NCBI GenBank assembly: GCA_022838705.1
Contig: JALHJZ010000002.1
Location: 218,272 to 282,271 of the forward strand
Origin: Candidatus Bipolaricaulota bacterium
GTDB taxonomy: Bacteria > Bipolaricaulota > Bipolaricaulia > Bipolaricaulales > Bipolaricaulaceae
DNA length: 64,000 bases
Direction of reading: 5' to 3'
The first letter of the stretch is position 1. Each line of letters begins with the position of its first letter. Made by a program: the position numbers and the translations under genes. This document shows, piece after piece, positions 16,300-24,626 of this stretch. The notes below the pieces were generated by a model. The model ran no database searches. It saw only the letters and a list, made by a program, of their open reading frames with translations, and was not told the DNA's origin.

Positions 16300-17751
16300 G
16301 TGGCTGTGCAAAACAGGATCCGCAAGGTCAGGAAACGCGATCGGTCGCTCGTCGCGTTCGACCAGGGACGGATCATCCACGCCATCCTCCGGGCGGTGCA
16401 GTCGGTGGGCGGGTTCTCCCTCGACCACGTGCCGGGGGTGAACGAGCGCCTCTTCTCGTACGGGGACGACGAGCACATCGCAGAGTTCCTGTCCGATGTC
16501 GTGGTCGCAACGCTCAACCGCGATCCGCGGCACTGGATCGCCAACTTCCCCCCCACCGTCGAGGAGATCCAGGACACGGTGGTCCACATCCTGCGGAGCT
16601 TCGGGTTCGTCGCCGTGGCTGATGCTTACGAGTGCTGGCGGTGGGGGAAGCACTGGGTACGGGCGGGGGCGATCACGATGGACGAGTTCGTGGGGAACGG
16701 GTACCCGGTCCCCCTCCACCACGAGACGCTCGCCTGGAATCGCGAGCACGGCTGCGACACCGTGGCTGGGCTGAACGAGATCGTCCGGTTGGGCCACCTC
16801 CCCGAGCTCGTCGCCGCCGCCACGGAGCGGTACGAGCGCTCGGTGGACGAGGCCGCCGCGAAGGTCCTCGCCCGCGCCGCAACCGGGGACCTGCGGGTGA
16901 TCTGGGTCTCCGGGCCATCCTCATCGGGGAAGACGACGACCACGGTCAAGCTCCTCCAGCGGCTGAGGAAGGAAGGCCTCGAGTTCCTGATGCTCAACCT
17001 CGATGACTACTTCTGGCCCCTGGTCGAGCACCCCACGGACTGGCTCAACGATCGGAACTTCGAGACGCCGGAGGCCCTCGACATCCAGACCATCAACCGC
17101 CACCTGCGCGCCCTCCTCGACGGGCAGGCGATCCAAAAGCCGATCTACAGCTTCAAGGAGGGCCGCCGCGTGGGGACGAAGCTCGTGCGGCTCAAGGCGG
17201 GCCAGCTCCTCCTCCTCGACTGCCTCCACGGGCTCTATCCCCCCCTCACGACCGGGATCGCCCGCGAGGCGATGTTCTGGCTGTACATCGAGGCAGCGAA
17301 CATGCTCTACGAGGGGGACGGAACGAGCGAACGGTTGACCCAGTTCACGGATGTGCGGCTCCTCCGCCGGATGCTGCGGGATGTCAAGCACCGCAACCAT
17401 CCCCCGCTCCAGACCCTCCTCCACTGGCACTACGTGCGGAGCGGTGAACTGTTCTCGATCATCCCCCTGATGGGCCTCGCCGATCACGTCGTGAACGGGG
17501 GGATGCCGTTCGACCTTCCCGTGCTGAAGCCGTTTTTCCTTCCGGATGGGATCTGGCCGAAGCCAGAGGAGGTCGCTCCCTACGATACGTTCCTCGATGC
17601 GCGGATCCGCTACCGGCGCATCGGAGGCTTGCTCGGCCAGGTGGCGGGGCTGACCCTGTGGGAGGCCGAGGACCACGCCCTCATCCCCGGTGACCACCTC
17701 GTGCGGGAGTTCATCGGCGGGAGCACGCTCCAGATCCCCCACAACGAGTAG
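16300..17751 (+). CDS. ATP-cone domain fused to uridine kinase-like P-loop kinase
   Basis: 483 residues. Residues about 5-105 match an ATP-cone (KVRKRDRSLVAFD, then EEIQDTVVHIL...ADAYECWR), the nucleotide-sensing domain best known from ribonucleotide reductases and NrdR. Residues about 205-400 form a uridine kinase/phosphoribulokinase-type domain with Walker A SGPSSSGKTTT and the substrate-loop LNLDDYF. It may phosphorylate a nucleoside or sugar under ATP/dATP control. GTG start chosen by the upstream TATAAT; the frame is open far upstream inside the GNAT gene. Confidence 0.78.
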   Translation: MAVQNRIRKVRKRDRSLVAFDQGRIIHAILRAVQSVGGFSLDHVPGVNERLFSYGDDEHIAEFLSDVVVATLNRDPRHWIANFPPTVEEIQDTVVHILRSFGFVAVADAYECWRWGKHWVRAGAITMDEFVGNGYPVPLHHETLAWNREHGCDTVAGLNEIVRLGHLPELVAAATERYERSVDEAAAKVLARAATGDLRVIWVSGPSSSGKTTTTVKLLQRLRKEGLEFLMLNLDDYFWPLVEHPTDWLNDRNFETPEALDIQTINRHLRALLDGQAIQKPIYSFKEGRRVGTKLVRLKAGQLLLLDCLHGLYPPLTTGIAREAMFWLYIEAANMLYEGDGTSERLTQFTDVRLLRRMLRDVKHRNHPPLQTLLHWHYVRSGELFSIIPLMGLADHVVNGGMPFDLPVLKPFFLPDGIWPKPEEVAPYDTFLDARIRYRRIGGLLGQVAGLTLWEAEDHALIPGDHLVREFIGGSTLQIPHNE

Positions 17752-17764
17752 TCGCTCAAGGGGG

Positions 17765-17794
17765 GCGCCTCCCCCGCCGGGGCAGGGGAGGCGC
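17765..17794. terminator. Hairpin between convergent kinase and PKD genes
   Basis: Perfect 10-bp stem (GCGCCTCCCC / GGGGAGGCGC) with a 10-nt loop in the 72-bp convergent gap. No T tract. Confidence 0.55.
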
Positions 17795-17823
17795 GGAGGG
17801 TGAGTGCGGAAGCGGGCTCTCGA

Positions 17824-18450
17824 CTACCGTCTGCCGCAACCCCCAGAGCTACAGTCCTCCACCTTCACGAGCCGCGTCGCCCTCGCCTCGGCGCCCGCGG
17901 CATCGGTGACGGTGAGGATGACCAGGAACTCCCCAGGGTTGGCGAAGGCATGGCTCACGATCTTCCCTTCGCCGGTGGCGCCATCGCCGAAGTCCCACGC
18001 GTAGTGGGCGATGTCGGCGTCGGGATCGGAGGACGCGGAGGCATCGAACGAGACCGACTCCCCCTGGAACGGGTCGGCGGGGAGGAACGTGAACGCCGCC
18101 GTGGGGGGGTTGTTGAGGGCACGCACGAACGTCGTCGCCCGGCCGGTCCCAGAGGGGCCGACCACGACGAGCGTGACCAGGTACTCACCGGCTCGCTGGT
18201 AGGTGTGTTGGATCTCCCGGCCGGCGACGACGGGGCTCCCGTCCCCGAAGTCCCACAGGTGGTCGGTGAGGGGTCCCTCGGGATCGGCGGACCGGGTCGC
18301 GTCGAAGTGCACGGCGAGCGGGGCCTGGCCCTCGACGGGCGAGGCGACGATCGTCGCGCTGATCCTCTGCAGCGGCCCCACCTCGGGCGTACACCCGGAG
18401 AGGAGGAGAAGCCCGGCTCCTACAGCAAGTACCCCCACACGTTTCCTCAT
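17824..18450 (-). CDS. Lipoprotein with two PKD domains
   Basis: 208 residues. Lipoprotein signal with lipobox LSGC (Cys20). Two PKD (Ig-like) domains follow at about 30-115 and 118-200, each with the WDFGDG signature. The C-terminus is cysteine- and glycine-rich (CSSGGCGRR). PKD domains mediate extracellular binding. It follows another PKD lipoprotein by 5 bp and probably shares its transcript. Confidence 0.8.
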   Translation of the reverse strand: MRKRVGVLAVGAGLLLLSGCTPEVGPLQRISATIVASPVEGQAPLAVHFDATRSADPEGPLTDHLWDFGDGSPVVAGREIQHTYQRAGEYLVTLVVVGPSGTGRATTFVRALNNPPTAAFTFLPADPFQGESVSFDASASSDPDADIAHYAWDFGDGATGEGKIVSHAFANPGEFLVILTVTDAAGAEARATRLVKVEDCSSGGCGRR

Positions 18451-18455
18451 ATGTC

Positions 18456-19070
18456 TCACCTCGCACAGCCTGGCCCGCCCTGGACCTCGATGACCTGGGT
18501 CACCGAGGCCACGGCCCCGGCCTCGTCCACGATGGTCAAGGTCACGGGGTACGCCCCCCCGTACCAGTACATGTACCCAACCTTCTCTCCCACGTCCCAA
18601 TCCCCGTTTCCGAACGCCCAGCGGTACTCGACGATCGCTCCGTTGGGCGACGTGGATGTGGAGGCATCGAACCAGATCGTCTCCCCGGTCCCCGGCCGCC
18701 AGGGCGCGGTGGAGAAGCTCGCCGTCGGGGGAGCGAACTGTACTTCGACACGCCCGTCACGGCGGCTCGACAGGCCCTGCTCGTCGTAGACCTCGAGCGT
18801 CACCCGGAACGTCCCCCCCCGGCTGTAGGTGTGGGAGACGATCGGCCCCAGCGCTCGGGTCCCATCCCCGAGGTCCCAGATGTACTCCACGACCCTCCCG
18901 TTCTCGGAGAACGAGAGCGACCCATCGCACACCACAGTGAGGGGAGCCACGCCGGCGCTGGGACGAAGCGCGAACAGGGCCTCCGGGGGGACGGCCTGGA
19001 ACTTCGGCGTGCACCCTCCCAGGGCGAGCGCCACGAGTGCGCACCCGACCACGAACAGCCTTCTCTTCAT
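18456..19070 (-). CDS. Lipoprotein with two PKD-like domains
   Basis: 204 residues. Lipobox LGGC at Cys20. The first PKD domain has WDLGDG; the second is divergent (WAFGNG). Similar in layout to its downstream neighbour and probably a duplicate. Start taken at MKRRLF because it gives the lipoprotein signal; the frame is open upstream through the barrel gene. Confidence 0.78.
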   Translation of the reverse strand: MKRRLFVVGCALVALALGGCTPKFQAVPPEALFALRPSAGVAPLTVVCDGSLSFSENGRVVEYIWDLGDGTRALGPIVSHTYSRGGTFRVTLEVYDEQGLSSRRDGRVEVQFAPPTASFSTAPWRPGTGETIWFDASTSTSPNGAIVEYRWAFGNGDWDVGEKVGYMYWYGGAYPVTLTIVDEAGAVASVTQVIEVQGGPGCAR

Positions 19071-19081
19071 CGCACACCCCC

Positions 19082-19825
19082 TCACAGGTTGAACTCCATC
19101 CGCACCGCTAGTCCCAGCCAGGGGCCGGAAAACCCAACGGGATCGCCCAGTCCATCCGCGTTGAGGTCGAGCACGCCCGTCCCCGCCCGCGGCACGCTCG
19201 GGGGGGCAAGCCGGAACCCGACCTCGAACCCCGCGCTCGCCCCCGGCCCCAGCGGGAGGGAGACCTGGACCGCTACCGTCCCCACCGGCCCCACGCTGGT
19301 GTAGGTCGTGTCCTCGGCTTTGGGCAGGAACGGGAGCGACCAGTCCGTCGGCAGCGTGGGCGGGAACACACACCGGTAGCCAATCCGCGATGTTCCCCAC
19401 CCTGCGGAGGCGCTCACGATGAGGATGTCCGGCACGAGGACCAGGTCCAGCTCGGCAGCGAAGGCGACGAAGCCGACGTCGAGGCTGATGTCCACCGGAT
19501 GCGACGTCTCCTCCGCAGTCCACGTCCCTTGGGTGCGGGTGCCAACGCTCGCCACTTCCATCTGCAGCCCCACCCGCAGCACGCCCCCCACCGCCTCGCT
19601 GAGCCGCAGGCCGACCCCCTGACCGAGCGCGGGGATAAGGGGGACGGGCTCGCTCCCCGCTCGTTCGTTGACGAACCCGATCGTCTGGTTGGCGAGGTGG
19701 ATGAACGTGTTCAGGCTCGGAACATCAACGAACGCCCATTGGGCCGCCGAGCCCACCGCGAGGGTCGTCGCCCCTCCGGCAACGCCCACCGCCGCCACCA
19801 CTAGCCCTGCCAGGATCGCTCGCAT
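19082..19825 (-). CDS. Exported, probably beta-barrel, hypothetical protein
   Basis: 247 residues with an N-terminal signal peptide (ILAGLVVAAVGVAGGA). The rest is rich in alternating strand-like segments (LSLDVGFVAFAAELDLVLV, VAVQVSLPL, GLAVRMEFNL), suggesting an outer-membrane barrel. No family recognised. It is first in a three-gene minus-strand run with two PKD lipoproteins, so the set may form a surface complex. Confidence 0.55.
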   Translation of the reverse strand: MRAILAGLVVAAVGVAGGATTLAVGSAAQWAFVDVPSLNTFIHLANQTIGFVNERAGSEPVPLIPALGQGVGLRLSEAVGGVLRVGLQMEVASVGTRTQGTWTAEETSHPVDISLDVGFVAFAAELDLVLVPDILIVSASAGWGTSRIGYRCVFPPTLPTDWSLPFLPKAEDTTYTSVGPVGTVAVQVSLPLGPGASAGFEVGFRLAPPSVPRAGTGVLDLNADGLGDPVGFSGPWLGLAVRMEFNL

Positions 19826-19877
19826 CTCAGCCTCGCGTGATGGAGGCTACGCCCGCACGGGCGGGGATCCGAGGACA

Positions 19878-19897
19878 GGCCCCCCCCAGCGGGGGCC
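19878..19897 (-). terminator. Hairpin after ltaE
   Basis: 7-bp stem GGCCCCC / GGGGGCC with a 6-nt loop just downstream of the threonine aldolase stop. Confidence 0.4.
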
Positions 19898-19903
19898 GGT
19901 TCG

Positions 19904-20944
19904 TCACGCCCCCGCGGTACTGAGTTCCCGCCCCACGAGGTCAACCGTCCGCTGCACGTCGGCGGCGGAGATCCCAAGGTGCGTCACCATCCGCACCTGC
20001 CGGGCGGAGGTCCCCGCCCCAGCCGGGGAGGCGAGCACGCCCCGGTCGCGCAGTCGCTGGCAGAGGGCCCCCGCATCGGGGCCCCGTTCGATCGTGAAGA
20101 TGACGATGTTCGTGTCCGGGGGCCACACGGACAGGGCAGGCAGGGAGGCGAGACCATCGGCGAGGAGCCGGGCATGGGCGTGGTCGAGGGCGAGGCGGTC
20201 CACGTGATGGTCGAGGGCGTACAGGCCCGCTGCGGCGAGGATCCCCGCCTGGCGCATCCCGCCCCCGAGCGCCTTGCGGGTCCGGCGGGCGGCGGCGATG
20301 AATTCCCGTGACCCGCAGAGGAGGGATCCCACCGGGCAGCCAAGCCCCTTGGACAGGCAGAACATGACGGAGTCGAACCCCAAGGCGAGATCCCGGGCCG
20401 GAATCCCCGTCGCCACGGAAGCGTTGAGGATGCGCGCCCCATCGAGGTGGACGGGGATCCCCCGCCCATGGGCGAGGTCGAGGACCTCCCGCGCCGCGGC
20501 GAGGGGCCAGATCCGGCCCCCGGCCGCGTTGTGCGTGTTCTCCAGACACACGAGCCCGGTCGGGGCGAGGTAGTAGATGTCGGGCCGGATCGCGGCCGCG
20601 ACCTGGCGGGCGGTGAACACGCCCTTCTCCCCAGGGAGGACCCGCGGCTGGACGCCGGAGAAGCGGGCCATCGTCGCCAACTCCACGTTGTAGATGTGGG
20701 ACCCCTCCTCGACGATGACCTCCTGGCCGGGGCGGGTGTGGCAGGCGATGGCGATCTGGTTCCCCATTGTCCCCGACGGCACGAACAACGCCGCCTCCGT
20801 GCCGAGGAGGTCGGCGGCCCGCTCCTCGAGCCGGCGCACGGTGGGGTCCTCACCGTACACGTCGTCCCCCACCTCCGCTGCGGCCATCGCCTCCCGCATC
20901 GCGGGCGTGGGCAGGGTCACCGTATCCGAACGTAGATCGATCAT
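19904..20944 (-). CDS. ltaE: Low-specificity L-threonine aldolase
   Basis: PLP enzyme (fold type I) splitting L-threonine or allo-threonine to glycine and acetaldehyde. 346 residues. N-terminal MIDLRSDTVTLPTPAMR is the family signature; GDDVYGEDP follows, and the PLP lysine is in FCLSKGLGCPVGS. Start at 20944 rather than 20950: its ATG overlaps the pcm stop (ATGA) and GGAGGAGGG is properly spaced. Glycine produced here could feed the glycine cleavage system encoded nearby. Confidence 0.9.
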   Translation of the reverse strand: MIDLRSDTVTLPTPAMREAMAAAEVGDDVYGEDPTVRRLEERAADLLGTEAALFVPSGTMGNQIAIACHTRPGQEVIVEEGSHIYNVELATMARFSGVQPRVLPGEKGVFTARQVAAAIRPDIYYLAPTGLVCLENTHNAAGGRIWPLAAAREVLDLAHGRGIPVHLDGARILNASVATGIPARDLALGFDSVMFCLSKGLGCPVGSLLCGSREFIAAARRTRKALGGGMRQAGILAAAGLYALDHHVDRLALDHAHARLLADGLASLPALSVWPPDTNIVIFTIERGPDAGALCQRLRDRGVLASPAGAGTSARQVRMVTHLGISAADVQRTVDLVGRELSTAGA

Positions 20945-21507
20945 GTCCATCCCTCCTCCCCGATCAGGGGAACGAACGTACACGGGCAGAGGCGCCGCTC
21001 TACCCACTGCCCCCCGTCGCGGTGGACGAGGATCAGCTCCTGACTGAACCGTCCTCCCACCGGGATCACGAGCCGTCCGTGGGGGGCGAGCTGGGAACGG
21101 AGGAGGTCGGGGACCCGCGGCGCGCCGGCGGTGACGAGGATCGCGTCGAACGGCGCCTCCTCTGGCCAGCCCACTGTCCCGTCCCCAACGCGGAACCGGA
21201 TGTTCTTGTACCCGAGCGCGCTCAACCTCCGCTGGGCGGCGCGGGAAAGCTCGGGGAGCCGCTCCACCGTGTACACCTCACCTGCCAGTTCGGCGAGGAT
21301 CGCCGTCTGGTACCCCGATCCCGTGCCGACCTCGAGCACGCGGTGCGTGGGCTGGAGGGCGAGGGCCTCCGTGGACAGGGCGACGATGTACGGCTGGGAG
21401 ATGGTCTGGTCGTGGCCGATCGGGAGGGGGCGGTCCTCGTAGGCATGGGGCAGGAGGTGGGGGGGGACGAACGCGTGGCGGGGGACCCGCGCCAGGGCAG
21501 AAAGCAC
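20941..21507 (-). CDS. pcm: Protein-L-isoaspartate O-methyltransferase (N-terminus uncertain)
   Basis: Repairs isoaspartyl residues using S-adenosylmethionine. Family motifs are LPIGHDQTISQPYIVA, the SAM loop LEVGTGSGYQTA and DAILVTAGAP. Conserved family sequence (REEGICDERV) continues in frame upstream of the first canonical start, GTG at 21507, for about 25 residues. No ATG, GTG or TTG is available before the preceding gene, so a non-canonical start near 21560-21590 or a sequence error is likely. Third gene of trmY-DUF2007-pcm-ltaE. Confidence 0.85.
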   Translation of the reverse strand: MLSALARVPRHAFVPPHLLPHAYEDRPLPIGHDQTISQPYIVALSTEALALQPTHRVLEVGTGSGYQTAILAELAGEVYTVERLPELSRAAQRRLSALGYKNIRFRVGDGTVGWPEEAPFDAILVTAGAPRVPDLLRSQLAPHGRLVIPVGGRFSQELILVHRDGGQWVERRLCPCTFVPLIGEEGWT

Positions 21508-21589
21508 CCGCTCGTCGCAGATCCCTTCTTCCCGCAGCTCGGAGAGGAGGGCCTCCCGCGCCTGCGCAAGCCAGGGCTCAACGGGGCGG

Positions 21590-21832
21590 TCAGTCCCCGT
21601 GGTCGCCCTCCTCCCGCATCCTGAACGCGGCGAGCGCTTCCCGTGCCCGATCGAGGTCCGCCGCCGGGACGAGGACCCGCACCTCGGCGAGCCCGTCCGC
21701 AGTGAGCGGATACACCGACGGCGGAACGTGGCTCCTGAACTGGACAGGGATCCCCTCCCCCCGCAGGAAACTCGCCACGAGTTCGGCCTGGGGTGACCCG
21801 ATCACCGTGGTCAGCACTTCCCAATCGTTCAT
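21590..21832 (-). CDS. DUF2007-like small protein
   Basis: 80 residues resembling the DUF2007 putative signal-transducing domain: WEVLTTVIGSPQAELVASFLRGEGIPVQF then VRVLVPAADLDRAREAL. The fold is ferredoxin-like; role unknown. The ATG overlaps the trmY stop (ATGA), and the longer in-frame start is not needed. Confidence 0.7.
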   Translation of the reverse strand: MNDWEVLTTVIGSPQAELVASFLRGEGIPVQFRSHVPPSVYPLTADGLAEVRVLVPAADLDRAREALAAFRMREEGDHGD

Positions 21833-22416
21833 CCTGCCTCCTGTAGATCGAGCTCGTTGTGGACGAGGGTGATGCACTGGTGCCCCTGGAGGACCACCGG
21901 CCCCACCGAGATCCGCGGGAGGGCGGCGAGGAGGGCGTCCTCGGCCGGGGTGAAGTTGCGGTGGTCGGAGAGGAAGAACGCTGGCCGTTCCGGGACCTGC
22001 GCCCCGCGCAGCGGGTCCCCCGCCTCGTCGAGGACGAGGGGCACGCTCCCCGCAGCCCGGAGGTCATCGAGGAGCCCCCCGAGCCCCATCCGCCGCACCG
22101 TGATCCCCGGGGTGGACGGCCGTTCCTCCCCCGGAGGGAGGTCGTGGGCGGTGCGCAGCGCCTGGCGCAGGAGGGCGCCCGTGGACCGCTCATCCGGGTT
22201 CAGGTGCCGCAGGCGGCCCCCCCACAGGCTGATCGTCAATTGGTCCTGGATCACGAAGTGGAGCGCCACCGCGGGGCGGATCCCATGCGAGATGAGGAAC
22301 GCATCGTTCGCCGCCCGACAGAGGACGTCGAGGCGGCCCGCCCCGCCCGGGAGGTCGGACAGGGAGAACTCCCCATCGAGGGGCACGGTATGGCTGACCA
22401 TCACGAACGTTCGCAC
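21829..22416 (-). CDS. trmY: TrmY-like tRNA (pseudouridine-54-N1) methyltransferase
   Basis: 195-residue SPOUT-class protein very like archaeal TrmY, which makes N1-methylpseudouridine at position 54 of tRNA. Shared blocks, from memory of the archaeal protein: SDLPGGAGRLDVLCRAANDAF, SHGIR, the NPDER segment, STPGITVRR, a DH segment before the SAM knot, and HQCITLVHNELD at the C-terminus. Presence in a bacterium is unusual. The GTG start is 6 nt after a TAGGAT motif and heads a four-gene unit. Confidence 0.85.
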   Translation of the reverse strand: MRTFVMVSHTVPLDGEFSLSDLPGGAGRLDVLCRAANDAFLISHGIRPAVALHFVIQDQLTISLWGGRLRHLNPDERSTGALLRQALRTAHDLPPGEERPSTPGITVRRMGLGGLLDDLRAAGSVPLVLDEAGDPLRGAQVPERPAFFLSDHRNFTPAEDALLAALPRISVGPVVLQGHQCITLVHNELDLQEAG

Positions 22417-22422
22417 ACCCTG

Positions 22423-22428
22423 ATCCTA
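22423..22428 (-). promoter_or_regulatory. -10-like element for the trmY operon, probable leaderless start
   Basis: TAGGAT on the minus strand with 6 nt to the GTG; no Shine-Dalgarno sequence. Confidence 0.4.
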
Positions 22429-22482
22429 ACGGACCCGCCCCGGGCGGACCACGGGGCTGTGGACCGGGCGCAGACCGAGGGG

Positions 22483-22488
22483 TACCAT
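22483..22488 (+). promoter_or_regulatory. -10-like element for the TrkA gene
   Basis: TACCAT with 8 nt to the ATG and no Shine-Dalgarno sequence; divergent from the trmY promoter. Confidence 0.35.
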
Positions 22489-22496
22489 ACGTTCTT

Positions 22497-23159
22497 ATGT
22501 ATTTGATCGTCGTGGGCGCGGGTGGGATCGGGTCCGCGATCATCGACCTCGCGGTGCGCGATCGGCACAACGTGGCCGTCATCGAGCGGGACCCCAAGAA
22601 GGCGGAGGCGATCATCCGTCGCTACGATGTGCTCGTGTTCAACGCGGATGCGGCGTCAGCGGACATCCTCCGCGAGGCGGGGGCGGAGCGGGCCGATGCC
22701 CTCATCGCCACCACCCACGACGACGCGACGAACCTTATGGTCATCGCTGCCGCCGGCGACCTCGGCGTCCCGACGATCGTCGCCGTGGTCAACAACCCTG
22801 AACACGCGGACCTGTTCCGCCGTCTGGGGGCCCATGTCATGGAGAACCCCGACATCATCGTCGCCGGCTACCTCTACCACTCCGCCTGGCATCCCCACGT
22901 CCGCGATCTGGTGGCGCTCCCCGGGGGAGCGCAGGTGTTCCGGATCACGATCACCGCCAACTCTCCCCTCGTCGACCTCACCCTCCGCGAGGCGGGCAAG
23001 CAGGGCCTGATTCCGGAGGGGCTCCTCATCGCCGCGGTGGAGCGCAACGGGGACCTCGTCATCCCCTCGGGCAGCACAGTGATCCGGGCCGGGGACAACG
23101 TGACCGTGTTCACGAAGGGCCACGTCCCCCAGTCCACCATCGAACAGCTCACCGGTTAG
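22497..23159 (+). CDS. TrkA/KtrA-type potassium channel regulatory protein
   Basis: 220 residues. An N-terminal RCK Rossmann domain (MYLIVVGAGGIGSAI, acidic IERD at the end of strand 2) binds NAD or ATP, and a C-terminal RCK_C/TrkA_C domain starts near residue 140 (ITANSPLVDLTLREAG). Such proteins gate TrkH/KtrB potassium channels at the membrane. No channel gene lies in this window. Confidence 0.85.
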   Translation: MYLIVVGAGGIGSAIIDLAVRDRHNVAVIERDPKKAEAIIRRYDVLVFNADAASADILREAGAERADALIATTHDDATNLMVIAAAGDLGVPTIVAVVNNPEHADLFRRLGAHVMENPDIIVAGYLYHSAWHPHVRDLVALPGGAQVFRITITANSPLVDLTLREAGKQGLIPEGLLIAAVERNGDLVIPSGSTVIRAGDNVTVFTKGHVPQSTIEQLTG

Positions 23160-23165
23160 GGACGA

Positions 23166-23192
23166 CTAGGGGCGCGCCTTTCGGTCCCCTAG
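23166..23192. terminator. Inverted repeat between convergent trkA and gcvPB
   Basis: 7-bp stem CTAGGGG / CCCCTAG with a 13-nt loop; overlaps the gcvPB stop. Weak candidate. Confidence 0.3.
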
Positions 23193-24626
23193 ATCCACTT
23201 TAAGTCGGGGTTCCCGCACCGCCCGCGCCTCATCGAGCCGACGCACCGGCGTCGTATGGGGGGCATCGTGGAGGAGCTCCGGCTGTTCGCGGGCCTCCCG
23301 GGCGATGGCGAGCATCGCCGCGGCGAACGCGTCGAGGGTCTCCCGCGGCTCGGTCTCGGTGGGCTCGATCATGAGCGCCTCCCGGACGATGAGCGGGAAG
23401 TAGACCGTCGGCGGGTGGAACCCATAGTCCATGAGCCTCTTGGCGATGTCGAGCGTGCGCACCCCATCCAGTCCCTCCCCGGACAGGACGAACTCGTGCT
23501 TGGCGAGCCGATCGTAGGGGAGCTTGTACGGGCCCGCGAGCTTCGCCTTGAGGTAGTTCGCCGCGAGGACAGCCCCCGCCGACACCTCGCGCAGCCCGTC
23601 GTCCCCCAGGGTGAGGATGTAGGCGAGGGCCTTGGCGATCACGAGCACGTTCCCGAAGTAGGGGTGGACGCGGCCGATCGACTTCGGCCGGTCCCAGACA
23701 AGCTTGAACTCCTCCCCCTCCCGCACGACCTCGGGGACGGGGAGGTAGGGGAGGAGGGCCTCCGACACGGTCACCGGACCCGCTCCGGGGCCGCCCCCGC
23801 CGTGGGGGGTGGAGAACGTCTTGTGGAGGTTGATGTGGAACACGTCCGCCCCCATGTCCCCCGGTCGGGCTCGGCCGACGTAGGCGTTGAGGTTCGCCCC
23901 ATCGAAGTAGCAGAGGCCGCCCGCGTTGTGGACGAGCGAGGTGATGGTGAGGATGTCCTCCTCGAACAGCCCGAGGGTGTTGGGGACGGTGAGCATGATC
24001 CCCGCCACGTCTGGGCCGAGGGCTCCCCGGAGGGCAGTGAGGTCCACCAGCCCCCGCCGGTCGGATGGGAGGGAGACGACGGAGAACCCAACCATCGCTG
24101 CCGAGGCGGGGTTCGTGCCGTGGGCGGAGTCGGGGAGGAGGATCTTCGTCCGCGTGCCGAGCTCTCCGCGGTCCTCGAGCCACTTCTTGATGAGGAGCAT
24201 CCCCGTGAGCTCCCCATGGGCCCCCGCCGCCGGCTGGAGGGTGATCCCCGGCATGCCGGCGATCCCCTTCAGGCACTCCCCCATCTCCCACAGGAGGGCG
24301 AGCGCCCCTTGACACTCCTCGGCGGGGAGGAGGGGGTGGAGGTCGGCGAGCCCGGGGTGGCGCGCGAGGTCCTCGTGGAGCTTGGGGTTGTGCTTCATCG
24401 TGCACGAGCCCAACGGGTAGAACCCCGTGTCCACCCCGTAGTTCATCCGGGAGAGGGCGGTGTAGTGGCGGACGAGCTCCGGCTGCGAGACCGCGGGGAG
24501 GCAGGGCGCCCCCGTGCGCCGTAGCTCGGCTGGGATGCCTGCAAGGACCTGCTCTTCCGGCTGGACAAGCGGGGGCAAGGCGACGGCCCGCCGGCCAGGG
24601 GCACCGCGGTCGTAGATCGTGGTCAT
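23166..24626 (-). CDS. gcvPB: Glycine dehydrogenase (decarboxylating) subunit 2
   Basis: C-terminal-type half of the P protein of the glycine cleavage system, carrying the PLP lysine. 486 residues. Motifs: GVDTGFYPLGSCTMKHNPK, AHGTNPASA, and the PLP-binding NLHKTFSTPHGGGGPGAGP. It works with GcvPA to decarboxylate glycine and load the aminomethyl group onto lipoylated GcvH. The ATG overlaps the gcvPA stop by 4 nt. Confidence 0.94.
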   Translation of the reverse strand: MTTIYDRGAPGRRAVALPPLVQPEEQVLAGIPAELRRTGAPCLPAVSQPELVRHYTALSRMNYGVDTGFYPLGSCTMKHNPKLHEDLARHPGLADLHPLLPAEECQGALALLWEMGECLKGIAGMPGITLQPAAGAHGELTGMLLIKKWLEDRGELGTRTKILLPDSAHGTNPASAAMVGFSVVSLPSDRRGLVDLTALRGALGPDVAGIMLTVPNTLGLFEEDILTITSLVHNAGGLCYFDGANLNAYVGRARPGDMGADVFHINLHKTFSTPHGGGGPGAGPVTVSEALLPYLPVPEVVREGEEFKLVWDRPKSIGRVHPYFGNVLVIAKALAYILTLGDDGLREVSAGAVLAANYLKAKLAGPYKLPYDRLAKHEFVLSGEGLDGVRTLDIAKRLMDYGFHPPTVYFPLIVREALMIEPTETEPRETLDAFAAAMLAIAREAREQPELLHDAPHTTPVRRLDEARAVREPRLKVDLGDRKARP

